From assembly GCF_048593165.1 (NCBI RefSeq), contig NZ_CP184271.1: a DNA stretch of 64,000 bases; one strand, written 5' to 3'. How positions within the stretch are numbered: position 1 is the stretch's first letter; every line of letters starts with the position of its first letter. The stretch comes from Pectobacterium sp013449375 (lineage in GTDB: Bacteria; Pseudomonadota; Gammaproteobacteria; Enterobacterales; Enterobacteriaceae). Shown in pieces: positions 42,965 to 52,155 of the stretch. The notes beneath the pieces are model-generated. The model had not been told where the DNA came from. It saw only the letters and a program-made list of their open reading frames with translations, and did no database searches. The position numbers and the translations under genes were made by a program.

Positions 42965-43591
42965 GTGAACATTTTACATATAGACTCCAGTATTCTTGAG
43001 AACGGTTCCGTTTCCCGACAGATTTCTGCTGATGTAGTGGAGCAATTAGTCAAACAGCATCCGAATGCCGTCGTCTCTTATCGGGACGTGGTTAAAGATG
43101 AAATTCGCCACTTAACTGGGCCGATTGCCGCCGGTTTCCGCCAAATAGCATCTTCTTCAGCGGATGAGGCCACGCTGCGGGAACACCAATTATCCGAGGC
43201 GCTGGTCGCGGAGTTTCTGGCGAATGACGTGATTATCATTGGCGCGCCGATGTATAACTTTTCCGTCTCTAGCCAATTGAAATCGTGGTTGGATCGGCTC
43301 GCGCAGGCTGGCAAAACGTTTAAATATACGGAAAAAGGTCCGGTGGGGTTATCTGGTGGCAGAACGGTTATTGTGGTTTCTTCTCGCGGTGGTTTTTATA
43401 CCGCTCCACCTTTTTTAGATATGGATTTTCAGGAACGCTATCTTCAGGGTTTTTTCCGGTTTCTTGGTATTAGCGATGTTCATTTCGTCCGCGCGGAAGG
43501 CGCTTCAAAAGGGGATGAAATCAAGAACCGTGAAATCCAACATGCGAAATCTTCTATTCATTCCGTTATTACATCCATAGCCGTTCAATAA
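42965..43591 (+). CDS. FMN-dependent NADH-azoreductase-like quinone reductase
   Basis: 208 residues of the AzoR/flavodoxin-2 type, with the FMN motif PMYNFSVSSQLKSWLDR at about 95-111 and a GGRTVIVVSSRGGFY block. Such enzymes reduce quinones and azo compounds with NADH and protect against thiol and quinone stress. The start is GTG 42965. Second gene of the operon. Confidence 0.85.
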   Translation: MNILHIDSSILENGSVSRQISADVVEQLVKQHPNAVVSYRDVVKDEIRHLTGPIAAGFRQIASSSADEATLREHQLSEALVAEFLANDVIIIGAPMYNFSVSSQLKSWLDRLAQAGKTFKYTEKGPVGLSGGRTVIVVSSRGGFYTAPPFLDMDFQERYLQGFFRFLGISDVHFVRAEGASKGDEIKNREIQHAKSSIHSVITSIAVQ

Positions 43592-43605
43592 TTATTAAGG
43601 TGGAC

Positions 43606-43917
43606 ATGATGCTCTATGCTATTACGCTGTATTACACCAGCCCGAAAGATGAACTTGAAAAGAGTATTGATGCACACAAAAAATGGCTGGCGGATAATAT
43701 TAAAAAAGGCAATGTCATTTTTGCCGGTCCGCTGGACGATGGCACAGGCGGATTTATTTTAGCCTACGGATTAGATAGCGCTGACATGGAAGACATTCTG
43801 GCGGAAGATCCATTCATCAATCTGGGATTAGTCAAAACAGAGATAAAGACCATTGAACCTGGAATCTGTTCGAGCCATTTCTATAGTGAATGGGCGGGGA
43901 ATGCGAAGGCGTTGTAA
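43606..43917 (+). CDS. YciI-family protein
   Basis: About 103 residues of the YciI/ferredoxin-like dimer fold (ITLYYTSPKDELEKSIDAHKKWLADNIKKGNVIFAGPLDDGTGGFILAYG). The conserved His (AHKKWL) and Asp (LDDG) pair of the family are present. AAGGTGG precedes two adjacent ATG codons at 43606 and 43609. Third gene of the operon; its role is unclear, possibly in handling the hydrolase or reductase product. Confidence 0.8.
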   Translation: MMLYAITLYYTSPKDELEKSIDAHKKWLADNIKKGNVIFAGPLDDGTGGFILAYGLDSADMEDILAEDPFINLGLVKTEIKTIEPGICSSHFYSEWAGNAKAL

Positions 43918-43958
43918 ATAGCCTGTAGATATCCTTACTTATTATGATTGTGCGAAAA

Positions 43959-43976
43959 CGCCATGAGAACATGGCG
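43959..43976. terminator. Hairpin between the convergent YciI and acylase genes
   Basis: Stem CGCCATG / CATGGCG with a 4-base AGAA loop, flanked by A's on the left and CTTT on the right. It fits a terminator between the convergent genes. Confidence 0.65.
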
Positions 43977-44025
43977 CTTTAACATCATCGTGAAATAAAA
44001 CGAATATAGGGAAATAACTTCCGAT

Positions 44026-45156
44026 TTACAGCCCAGCGAATTTAAACGGCGTAGCGGGTTTAAAGTGATCGGAAGCCTGACCAGAATAAATGGTGCTTTG
44101 GTTTGGCCCTAAATCTAACTTGCTGGCATTATTTCCACGCGGGGAGAAGTCAATTTTTTTTAAATCAACCCAAAAGATATTCGGAGATACCGCAGATTCA
44201 AAGAAATATTGTAGCGATTTATGGTCTATGACAGTGCGCCAGCGCGTTGAGGAGATATTCGGCATTTCTGGCAAGGAATAGCCATAGGGAACAGATGCAT
44301 TACGTATAATGCTGAATGCGGCGGCCAAATCTGCTTTATCTTTCTCTATTTTCGCTTTTTCTGGTTTATTTTCTTTTAGTTTATTTGGATCAACATGTTT
44401 CACATAGAATGAGGCGCGGACAAAGCGATCGGCGGCGCGGTTCGTTCCCGGTAGCATCACATTGCCACCTATCTGATCCCAATAGGCATTAAGCGTTAAC
44501 TGTTGATCGAAGGTCGGAGAATTGGTCATCACCTGATAGTCCTTATTATGGTGAATGACCTGTTTGCCGTCGATGTATTCAATAATTGCACTGTCACCAG
44601 ATGAATCAGACAAGGAAAGATGGAGCGTTGCCTTTCTATCCTGATGCGGTAAGTCTTTTGTGACCAGTGTAAATTTTTCCTCTTGCAGCGCCTTTACGGC
44701 TTCATCAACGGTAGCAAAATTATCCAACACGTATTGTGCCCAACCAGCGACACTTAAACCCAGTTTTTGTGCTGTCGGTGCGGCTTTAGGATATTCAGAT
44801 TCCGCCAGCCAGAGTACGTTAGCCGCCAACCCTTTTTCATTCACGCCATCGGTTGTGGAGGCCATATTTGGGTTACTGTCGAAAGCAGAGGCAATGACAC
44901 TACCGTATTTTGATGTCCACTCCAGAGAATGCTGGCCTGCGGCACCAGAACGCTTTAATTCTCGTGGGAAAATCCAGAGATTGGTCTCGGTATCCTCGGC
45001 CCAGTCCATTGAACGGGCCGTAATAGGGTAATCAGGGTTCTGTACGTCCTTATAAACTAACCGCGTACAGGCGAGTGAAACCGCTGAACTGAACGTTAAT
45101 GTCGCCAATGAAATAGCACACACCATTAACTTAACTTGCTTATTATTTCTTATCAT
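44026..45156 (-). CDS. pva: Penicillin V acylase (Ntn-hydrolase)
   Basis: 376 residues of the choloylglycine hydrolase family. Signal peptide, with the nucleophile Cys30 in SLACTRLVY exposed after cleavage. Then SMDWAEDT and ASTTDGVNEKGLAANVLWLAESEYP, the Gram-negative PVA pattern. Known work on the Pectobacterium atrosepticum enzyme shows cleavage of penicillin V and of long-chain acyl-homoserine lactones, so a role in quorum-signal turnover is likely. The region 45157-45565 upstream is A/T-rich and without genes. Confidence 0.88.
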   Translation of the reverse strand: MIRNNKQVKLMVCAISLATLTFSSAVSLACTRLVYKDVQNPDYPITARSMDWAEDTETNLWIFPRELKRSGAAGQHSLEWTSKYGSVIASAFDSNPNMASTTDGVNEKGLAANVLWLAESEYPKAAPTAQKLGLSVAGWAQYVLDNFATVDEAVKALQEEKFTLVTKDLPHQDRKATLHLSLSDSSGDSAIIEYIDGKQVIHHNKDYQVMTNSPTFDQQLTLNAYWDQIGGNVMLPGTNRAADRFVRASFYVKHVDPNKLKENKPEKAKIEKDKADLAAAFSIIRNASVPYGYSLPEMPNISSTRWRTVIDHKSLQYFFESAVSPNIFWVDLKKIDFSPRGNNASKLDLGPNQSTIYSGQASDHFKPATPFKFAGL

Positions 45157-45565
45157 TTAATTTCTCCATTTTATTCTCATAGGGGAGTTCGATCATATTA
45201 CCGCTGATTATAGTCAGTGATTTATTTATGGGAGGTGGTGGCTATAAAATAAATAGAACGATGTATGCTGATTAGTTTATTTATTATTATTCAATGGGAA
45301 TGTATTTTTTTTGATGGTTTGTTTATTTTAGGTTTATTTTTAATCAAGTTACGCATTAAAACGAGCATTGCATAAAACGCGTTGAGACGGTTGTCGTCGT
45401 ACCCACGCAACGTAAAAATAGGTCAATATTTCACCCAATGTCTTAACCTTACCGACAACAGGCAGTAGACTGGTGAAATGCTTTTTTTGACCGATCTTCA
45501 CTGTGGGCGCTTGCCTGCGGGCGTATCGATTCCGTTCCATCTCTTTTCTGTGAGCTATCTGGCCT
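45157..45565. other. A/T-rich intergenic region with no gene
   Basis: About 410 bp between the acylase start and the DUF3750 gene. The left half is very A/T-rich, with long T and A runs, and must hold the acylase promoter. I see no conserved gene, RNA or strong terminator in it. Confidence 0.5.
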
Positions 45566-46339
45566 ATGACGTACCTCAAATTCTTGGGGATTGGGTTTAT
45601 TTGTGTGCTGTTGCTGTCTTTTTGGCAAAGCTGGGCGCAGTCAACACGTAACGGCGAAACGTTTAGCGGGCAAAGTTGGTGGTCTGCCAAGCGCGATTCT
45701 TCAGGCTTAGCGCCGAATCCTGTGCAATTTCGCCAAACGGCGATCGTGCAGGTTTATGCTGCACCGACCTACGGCTGGCGCGGGCTGGTGGCCGTACATC
45801 CGTGGATCATTTTCAAGAAGGCGGGGGAAGCGCAATATCGCCGCTATGAGGTGGTGAGCTGGGGGAGCGATAACGTTGTCCGCCTGAACCGTTCGGCGGC
45901 GGATGCGTATTGGTACGGGGCGATGCCGAAGCTGCTGGTGGAGCACCGTGGCGACAAGGCGCAAGCCATGATCCCGCAGATTGAGGCCGCGATCAAAAGT
46001 TATCCGTGGCCAAAGACTTACCACGCCTGGCCGGGGCCGAATAGCAATACGTTTCTCGCACACATTGGCCGCGAAGTACCGGCGCTCAAGCTGGATATGC
46101 CTGCTAACGCTATTGGTAAGGATTACCGCCCGATCACGCGTCCGGTTGGACTGTCGCCGTCGGGAAGCGGCGTGCAGATCTCGCTGCTGGGCGTGTTGGG
46201 TATCACGATGGGCATTGAAGAGGGGATTGAGGCCAATATTCTGGGGCTGAACATGGGCGTGGATATGAACCCGCCAGCGCTGCGCTTGCCCTTTGTTGGC
46301 CGTCTCGGCTATGAAAAAACGGGCCGCGAAGAAGGCTGA
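45566..46339 (+). CDS. DUF3750 protein
   Basis: 257 residues. An N-terminal hydrophobic anchor or signal (about 4-24) precedes a conserved domain: YGWRGLVAVHPWIIFKKAGE, RYEVVSWG, WPGPNSNTFLAHIGREVPAL, TRPVGLSPSGSGVQ. The Ser/His/Asn-rich motifs suggest an enzyme of unknown activity in the envelope. The ribosome site is weak. Family function is unknown. Confidence 0.8.
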   Translation: MTYLKFLGIGFICVLLLSFWQSWAQSTRNGETFSGQSWWSAKRDSSGLAPNPVQFRQTAIVQVYAAPTYGWRGLVAVHPWIIFKKAGEAQYRRYEVVSWGSDNVVRLNRSAADAYWYGAMPKLLVEHRGDKAQAMIPQIEAAIKSYPWPKTYHAWPGPNSNTFLAHIGREVPALKLDMPANAIGKDYRPITRPVGLSPSGSGVQISLLGVLGITMGIEEGIEANILGLNMGVDMNPPALRLPFVGRLGYEKTGREEG

Positions 46340-46398
46340 GGGTAAGGCCTTCTTCTTAGGCGCCGCACTGCCGCAATGCGGAGCGACGGAAGGTCAAA

Positions 46399-46593
46399 AT
46401 GCGCAGGATTAATCATAATCGTTCGAGCTTCCTCGGTGGTGTGAAAAACACCTCAGTGACTGGTGTATTGATGCAGAGCAGCGTGTTGTCAACTTTCTTA
46501 TGGCACGCTAACTCTATCACAGCGGGAGGTTTTCCTGACAGGAAAGGGGGTGTTGACGATTTAGTGATTATCAAAATGCGGCTCTGCGCCTAG
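46399..46593 (+). CDS. Possible small protein, phage-like leader type
   Basis: 64 codons with a good GGAAGG ribosome site five bases before the ATG. It encodes INHNRSSFLGGVKNTSVT, and then WHANSITAGGFPDRKGG. This recalls short enterobacterial ORFs found beside P4-like prophage genes, but I cannot name a family. The rest of 46340-46641 contains no other gene. Confidence 0.35.
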   Translation: MRRINHNRSSFLGGVKNTSVTGVLMQSSVLSTFLWHANSITAGGFPDRKGGVDDLVIIKMRLCA

Positions 46594-46641
46594 GATGGCG
46601 TTGTCCTCTCTCTTTTTACCTTACGGTTACCTAGTTACGTT

Positions 46642-47409
46642 ATGTTTAGCTTAATGATGTTCAGCGATATTGTGTTGTGTTTGCTTTTAGGCGTCGGGCT
46701 GGGGTTTTGTGGGGGAATGTTGGGGATTGGCGGGGGGATTATCGCGATTCCGATTCTGGGCGTACTTTTTGGGATGGATCAGCATCTGGCACAGGGAACC
46801 GCGTTAGTGATGATTACGCCTAACGTGCTGATTGGTTTTCTACGCTATCGTCAACGTAACCGTATTGATACGCGAGTCGCGTTAACCCTGTGTGCTTTTG
46901 CGACGGGCTCTGCCTACCTTGCCGCTCACCTTGCGTCATCGATTGATGTTCACCACCTCCAGCGCGCTTTCGCCACTTTCCTGCTGGTGCTGGCGGCGTA
47001 CTATATGTGGCAGTGGTATAACAAGAAGCGTAGCAAAAAGCCTGAGATTGTGTTGTCGCCCAAATATCTGCCGTTGATTGGCGTGGCGAGTGGGTTTATG
47101 TCCGGTATTTTTGCCGTTGGCGGTGGTCTGGTAGTGGTGCCAGTGCTGGTGACACTGTTTGCCTTTGCGCAAACGCAGGCGCAGGGAATGACGTTGATTC
47201 TGGTGGTGCCGGGCGCGCTGGCGGCGCTGCTTTCCTACTCGCAGGCAGGGAACGTTGACTGGAGTATTGGCGTACCATTGGCGTTGGGGGGCATTGTCAG
47301 CGTTTCCTGGGGCGTCGCGGTTGCTCACAAACTTCCGGTTGCTTATTTGCGCGGCGCGTTTTGTCTCATGCTGGTCGGCGTGGGTATCACGATGTTGGTG
47401 CTGAAATAA
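46642..47409 (+). CDS. TauE/SafE-family membrane permease
   Basis: 255 residues with about eight hydrophobic segments in two homologous halves; each carries the GxxxGxLGxGGG-like motif (LGFCGGMLGIGGGIIAIP near 22-39; GFMSGIFAVGGGLVVVPV near 152-169). Members export or import sulfite, sulfoacetate and related organic anions. The substrate is not evident. It stands alone. Confidence 0.88.
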   Translation: MFSLMMFSDIVLCLLLGVGLGFCGGMLGIGGGIIAIPILGVLFGMDQHLAQGTALVMITPNVLIGFLRYRQRNRIDTRVALTLCAFATGSAYLAAHLASSIDVHHLQRAFATFLLVLAAYYMWQWYNKKRSKKPEIVLSPKYLPLIGVASGFMSGIFAVGGGLVVVPVLVTLFAFAQTQAQGMTLILVVPGALAALLSYSQAGNVDWSIGVPLALGGIVSVSWGVAVAHKLPVAYLRGAFCLMLVGVGITMLVLK

Positions 47410-47500
47410 TGGCGTAATCAAGGTGTTTTTTGCTGTGCGGTAAGTGAAAACGGAGTGTAATGCCCAGCGTGATAGTTAACGTTGGATCGGGGCGAAACGC

Positions 47501-48544
47501 ATGCAGATGAAAAAATGGAGTACGTGGGTTGGCGTATGCGCGGTGGTCATCATGGCCGCGCTGTTTGCACTTTCTGGGCTATCTGATTTTGAGTTGGATA
47601 ACGCCGATGTATCGACGCTCCATTTCTCGTCTGGGCAGAATGTTCTGTCGGGTTCTCTGATTGTGCCGCAAGGCGTTACGTCCCCACCCATTGTGCTGAT
47701 TGTTCATGGTGACGGCCCGCAAGATCGCTTCTCCGACTCTGGCTATCTCCCCTTAATTAATCAGCTGATTGATGCGGGTATGGGTGTTTTCACCTGGGAT
47801 AAACCCGGCATTGGGGAAAGTTCAGGTGAGTGGTTGGATCAATCCATGCAGGATCGTGCCGATGAAGTGGTGGCGGCGCTGAATGCTGTCAGAACACAAC
47901 CGAGAATGGATCGGCGTAAAATCGGGTTCCTCGGTTTTTCTCAGGCTGGCTGGGTCATCCCTCTCGCCGCAAGCCAGTCTCAACCTGCCTTCTCCGTGAT
48001 TGTGGGCGGCGCGCTCAATTGGAGAGAGCAGGGAGCCTATTATACTCGTCAGAAGCTCATGCGTGCTGGCGTGGCTGAAGCAGAGATTGAACGGCAGGTT
48101 AGCGTGGAATTAGCCGCCAACGATACCGTTTTCGGCCTGCCTGAACGCGCCGATCCTTCCCGGCGGCCGGATATCGAATCAAAGCGGTTTGCGTTCATCG
48201 CCCGTAATTATCTGGCGGATGCGACAAAAAGCCTTCTCACCATGCATGGCCCCGTGTTAGCCCTTTGGGGCAGCGACGATCTCAATGTTGATCCGCAGCA
48301 GAATGCGGGACGATATCGGCAACTCTTGATCGCTCGTCTTGATCGGCTGGTTGTGATAGTGCCGGCAGCGACGCATGGACTCCTGCGTGCGTCGTTGTTC
48401 AATGACCAACTGACGACTGCGTGGCCGCAGTGGAAAAGAGCGGCGTTCATCGTGTTGGGCAGGAAGGCCTATGCGCCTGAGGCTATTCATCAGATTACAG
48501 AGTGGATAACGGCGGAGCTTGGTAAAAACGCATCGCTTGAGTGA
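47501..48544 (+). CDS. Secreted alpha/beta hydrolase of the acyl-hydrolase type
   Basis: About 347 residues with an N-terminal signal or anchor (about 5-25), oxyanion motif IVHGDGPQDR at about 68-77, nucleophile elbow GFSQAG near 147-152 and the C-terminal catalytic His in AATHGLLR. This arrangement matches bacterial dienelactone-hydrolase-like and feruloyl-type esterases. The substrate is unknown. Confidence 0.75.
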   Translation: MQMKKWSTWVGVCAVVIMAALFALSGLSDFELDNADVSTLHFSSGQNVLSGSLIVPQGVTSPPIVLIVHGDGPQDRFSDSGYLPLINQLIDAGMGVFTWDKPGIGESSGEWLDQSMQDRADEVVAALNAVRTQPRMDRRKIGFLGFSQAGWVIPLAASQSQPAFSVIVGGALNWREQGAYYTRQKLMRAGVAEAEIERQVSVELAANDTVFGLPERADPSRRPDIESKRFAFIARNYLADATKSLLTMHGPVLALWGSDDLNVDPQQNAGRYRQLLIARLDRLVVIVPAATHGLLRASLFNDQLTTAWPQWKRAAFIVLGRKAYAPEAIHQITEWITAELGKNASLE

Positions 48545-48769
48545 ACGTATGTAAAGGAAGCCTGCATCATCGTTATCGCTCTTAATTCCTATTTATTCCT
48601 TTAAATAGAGAGGCATTCGGCCTAAAGTTTTCAGTGCTTCCTCCGTTGATAAGTAGGAAGTGATGCGGTTAGCGTGAATGGTTTTTCCGTTTCCAACCGC
48701 TGCTGGAACGGCCCGAGCGAAGCAGGGTCGGTGTCCCCTCTTAAGCCCAATCTGAATAAGGCGTGATGT

Positions 48770-49588
48770 ATGAGTCTTGTGAGCTATCTAGGAAAGCAAA
48801 CTCTCGGTGTACTGGCGGGTTATAAGCAGGATGGCGTGGTCATCCATATTTGTGGCGTTTATCCCAATGCGGATAACAGCCTGCGTGTTTTTTTCCCACA
48901 CGGGCATGAGTTTGCCGTTGGCGATCTGGCAACGATCCACCTAGATAACCGCTCTGGGGTTGATGAATTTGATGCCAATATTCAGGTCTATCGTGCTTCT
49001 TATAAAGGGCGCGTTGTCGTTAGCGACGGGGATTGGGTTGTGCTGGAGCCGAGAGAGTGTCAGCTTTTGCACGGTTTCACGCCTGTGCTGGATATCCGCG
49101 AGCCGGGCTACCAGTTTCCACAAGACAACCGTCCGTCAACACCAGTACCGCTAACGCCGATGGTTGATTTTCCTCCAACGGAAAAGCAAGATTTCACTAA
49201 TAAGGTCGGCGTGCTTATTACGATGGCGGAAGAGCAGCCACATACCACGGTACTGGCGTTCCTGTCCTCTGTGGATAACGATATCTTCCTGATCACGTTC
49301 CCCGAAACCTTTAAATCTCAGTTGCTCAAACGCAATCCACACTGCTTTTTTGCGATGGATGAGCGCAGCCATTATACCTTCGAGCGGGCAATTGAATGGA
49401 ACTACACCCTTATTGAAGGAGAGGCGTTTATTATCGCGCATGACAATCCGCTCTATGAAAAAGTGCGCCATGAATTTGTTACCAAAAACCCGTGGGAAAT
49501 CGCCTTTTTCACGCGTCCTGACGTCGAGGTTTACCATATTAAAAGCAAGCAGCTTGTATGCCCAGGGAATACACAAGCTCGCGGCTAA
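48770..49588 (+). CDS. Two-domain protein with flavin split-barrel C-terminal half
   Basis: 272 residues. Residues about 130-260 resemble pyridoxamine-phosphate-oxidase-like FMN-binding split barrels (VLITMAEEQPHTTVLAFLSSVDNDIFLITFPETFKSQLLKRNPHCFFAMDE). The N-terminal 115 residues form a separate beta-rich domain that I do not recognise. It may bind FMN or c-di-GMP-like ligands; no RxxxR PilZ motif is seen. A hairpin terminator follows it. Confidence 0.5.
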   Translation: MSLVSYLGKQTLGVLAGYKQDGVVIHICGVYPNADNSLRVFFPHGHEFAVGDLATIHLDNRSGVDEFDANIQVYRASYKGRVVVSDGDWVVLEPRECQLLHGFTPVLDIREPGYQFPQDNRPSTPVPLTPMVDFPPTEKQDFTNKVGVLITMAEEQPHTTVLAFLSSVDNDIFLITFPETFKSQLLKRNPHCFFAMDERSHYTFERAIEWNYTLIEGEAFIIAHDNPLYEKVRHEFVTKNPWEIAFFTRPDVEVYHIKSKQLVCPGNTQARG

Positions 49589-49598
49589 GTGATAAAAA

Positions 49599-49626
49599 AT
49601 AAACGGGATAGTGCTATCCCGTTTAT
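49599..49626. terminator. Perfect palindromic terminator
   Basis: 13 bp arms ATAAACGGGATAG / CTATCCCGTTTAT separated by two bases, 10 bp after the stop of the split-barrel gene. The outer T-rich arm gives a U-tract. It probably serves as the terminator for that gene. Confidence 0.8.
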
Positions 49627-49767
49627 ATGCAAGGCGTTGCTTGTATTGGCAGATAATTACCATACGGTCTGTTTTTTTCATTTTTTATTTCAGATAAAAT
49701 GGCGTTGCTGTCTTTTAGCGGACGGCGCGTCCGTGCGACCGTATTGTGGGAATGAAACTGCATCGAG

Positions 49768-50691
49768 CTACTGGGTTTTTTCTTTCGACTCCTGAGCCCA
49801 TTCCACTTTACCTTTACCGGTATTTTTAGCCTGGTAAAGTGCGATATCGACACGTTTCATAAAGTGTTCGGTGGGTTCCTGCGGCTGTTTTTTACCCGCA
49901 CCAATGCTGACAGAAAGGCGGTGCATATTCTTGATAATAATTTTGTTCGCATTTTTGAGCACTTCTCTTGCCAGCTTCTCTGCCCGCTCCTGCGTTCCGG
50001 CATACAGAATAATCGCGAACTCTTCGCCACCGATTCGGGTCGCGACCACCTCACTGTTATCGAAACGGGAAAGGATATGACCAAATTTGCTTAATACTTC
50101 GTCGCCTTTCATGTGTCCATATTTATCATTGATGACTTTGAAATTATCGATATCGATAATGAATAAATAAGGTGATTTCGCTTCGAGTTTTTTTAATTCA
50201 TTAATAAAAAATCGACGATTAGGGAGCTGAGTGAGTTCATCGCTGAATGACTGCATTTTGGCTTCGATGTACTTATCGTTGATTTTATATATCAGGTTAT
50301 GAACGCCAAATCCGACGCCAAACATACCAATAATTCTTAGCAAATCCTCAACATAATACCCAACCAGTCTGGGCTGATAGATAAACTCATCCATGAAGTC
50401 AAACGTGGCTGAACATATCCAGATGTACAGCCCGAGACGAATGGATAACGCAGAGGTATGGTTCAGTGATATCTTACTGGTACAGGACAGGATAAAAAAA
50501 AGAAAAACCAGCGCAATCAAGTCAGTATAAGAACCTGGGTTATGGTGCAATTGCTCATGAAAGTCGCGGTGTTTGAAGAATAAAAGGTTGAATATAATGA
50601 CCGACGCAGATAATAGCAGGGCGAGTCTGACAGACGAGGAGGACTTTTTATTTCTATCAATAAAGTCGTGGTCATACTCTTTAAAATGCAT
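49768..50691 (-). CDS. Membrane diguanylate cyclase (GGDEF)
   Basis: 307 residues. About six hydrophobic segments cover 24-140, followed by a GGDEF domain (about 150-300) with the intact active-site motif GGEEF and DIDNFKVINDKYGHMKGDEVL. It should make cyclic di-GMP and influence motility and biofilm. No inhibitory RxxD site was clearly seen five residues before GGEEF. Confidence 0.9.
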   Translation of the reverse strand: MHFKEYDHDFIDRNKKSSSSVRLALLLSASVIIFNLLFFKHRDFHEQLHHNPGSYTDLIALVFLFFILSCTSKISLNHTSALSIRLGLYIWICSATFDFMDEFIYQPRLVGYYVEDLLRIIGMFGVGFGVHNLIYKINDKYIEAKMQSFSDELTQLPNRRFFINELKKLEAKSPYLFIIDIDNFKVINDKYGHMKGDEVLSKFGHILSRFDNSEVVATRIGGEEFAIILYAGTQERAEKLAREVLKNANKIIIKNMHRLSVSIGAGKKQPQEPTEHFMKRVDIALYQAKNTGKGKVEWAQESKEKTQ

Positions 50692-50844
50692 TGCGGATCT
50701 CCTCTTGCATCACCTTTCAATCCTATCATGAAACCCATTGAATACATTTAGCATCGTAGTGCCGAGCGGTATACCCCAGAAAATGACGTAGGGCGGATTG
50801 ATGTTGCAAAAGCAGACGCCCGATCGCTCAGGCGTCTTTACCGA

Positions 50845-51867
50845 TTAGAAATCGGCTTTCAATACCACGCGGTAGCGGGCTTTGCCGTCGCGTACGTGCT
50901 GGATGGCTTCGTTGATTTTTGACATCGGGAACAGTTCCGTCTGCGGCTTCACGTTGGCGCGCGAAGCGAGTTTCATCAGGGAACGCAGCTCATGTGGTGA
51001 ACCGGTAGAAGAACCGGAAACGCTACGGTCGCCCGCGATAAGCGTGAAAGCTGGAACGCTAAATGGCTTCATCACTGCACCAACGGTATGGAATTTCCCG
51101 TTATAGGCGAGTGCATTGAAGTAGGGTTGCCATTCCAGATCGACGTTCACTGTGTTGATGATGAGATCGAACTGGCCTGCCAGTGCGGTCAATGCTTGCG
51201 GATCGCGGCTGTTGACGACCTTATCGGCACCCATTGCCAGCACTTCCTGCTCTTTGGCTGGGTTCGAGCTGAATGCCGTGACTTCACAGCCCATTGCGTG
51301 CAGGAGCTTAATCGCGATGTGACCCAGACCGCCGATGCCGATCACGCCGACGCGGCTGGTTGCGGTGACATGGTGCATTAACAGCGGTTTGAAAACGGTG
51401 ATACCACCGCACAGCAACGGACCCGCCGATTCGATATCGATGGAATCTGGAAGCGGGATAGCCCACTGCCAGTTCGCACGGATCTTATCGGCAAAACCGC
51501 CTTTATTCAGGATGGTCGGGACGCTGCCTTGCTGGCAGTTGGTTTGGCTGCCGCTGATACAGGCATCGCAGTGCCCACAGCTACGTGCTGTCCAGCCAAT
51601 ACCGACGCGCTGACCAACCTTTAATCCTTTGTTCTTCGCCGTGTCGCCCAATGCGTGCACGCGGCCAATCACTTCATGCCCAGCAACCAGCGGATAGCTC
51701 GACATGCCCCATTCGTTATCGATCATTGAGAGATCGGAATGGCACACGCCGCAGTAATCCACCACAACTTCAACGTCTTCCGCCTGCAGTTCACCTGCAT
51801 CAAACTCATACAACTCCAGCGCTGCACCTGCTTCCGGTGCGGCATAACTTTTTATCATCGTCATCAC
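50845..51867 (-). CDS. ahr: Zinc-dependent NADPH aldehyde reductase Ahr
   Basis: About 340 residues, extremely similar to E. coli Ahr (YjgB). Catalytic zinc ligands in DYCGVCHSD (Cys39) and GHEVIG; the structural-zinc Cys cluster in RSCGHCDACISGSQTNCQQ; Rossmann motif GIGGLGHIAIKLLH. It reduces aldehydes to alcohols. The first or the second Met may be the start. Upstream is the TPP riboswitch of the thiMD operon on the opposite strand. Confidence 0.92.
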   Translation of the reverse strand: MMTMIKSYAAPEAGAALELYEFDAGELQAEDVEVVVDYCGVCHSDLSMIDNEWGMSSYPLVAGHEVIGRVHALGDTAKNKGLKVGQRVGIGWTARSCGHCDACISGSQTNCQQGSVPTILNKGGFADKIRANWQWAIPLPDSIDIESAGPLLCGGITVFKPLLMHHVTATSRVGVIGIGGLGHIAIKLLHAMGCEVTAFSSNPAKEQEVLAMGADKVVNSRDPQALTALAGQFDLIINTVNVDLEWQPYFNALAYNGKFHTVGAVMKPFSVPAFTLIAGDRSVSGSSTGSPHELRSLMKLASRANVKPQTELFPMSKINEAIQHVRDGKARYRVVLKADF

Positions 51868-52028
51868 AATCTCCTCAGTATGGGTTTGATTAATGAGTCT
51901 AAAGGGTTATGGCGTTTTTCTCTATGTCACAACGTGCCTGTGGTTTTTCATTTTGTGTCGGCGTGGGGAAGGACGGGCAGCGCTTGCTTTACGCTACCCA
52001 CTTACTTATGCTGCGAAGCGTAGTACAT

Positions 52029-52106
52029 GACTCGGGGTGCCCTTCTTTGTGAAGGCTGAGAAATACCCGTACCACCTGATCTGGATAATGCCAGCGTAGG
52101 GAAGTC
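52029..52106 (+). promoter_or_regulatory. TPP riboswitch (THI element) before thiMD
   Basis: All conserved pieces are present: GGGGTGCCC, then CTGAGAAATACCC, ACCTGATCTGGATAATGCCAGCG and TAGGGAAG, closed by a P1 stem (GACT/AGTC). It lies 49 bp before thiM. TPP binding should hide the ribosome site; a hairpin CCACCGG/CCGGTTGG between the aptamer and thiM may be the switching part. Confidence 0.95.
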
Positions 52107-52155
52107 ACGGTATGCCCACCGGTTGCCGCCTTCTTCCACGCCGGTTGGGAGACCT

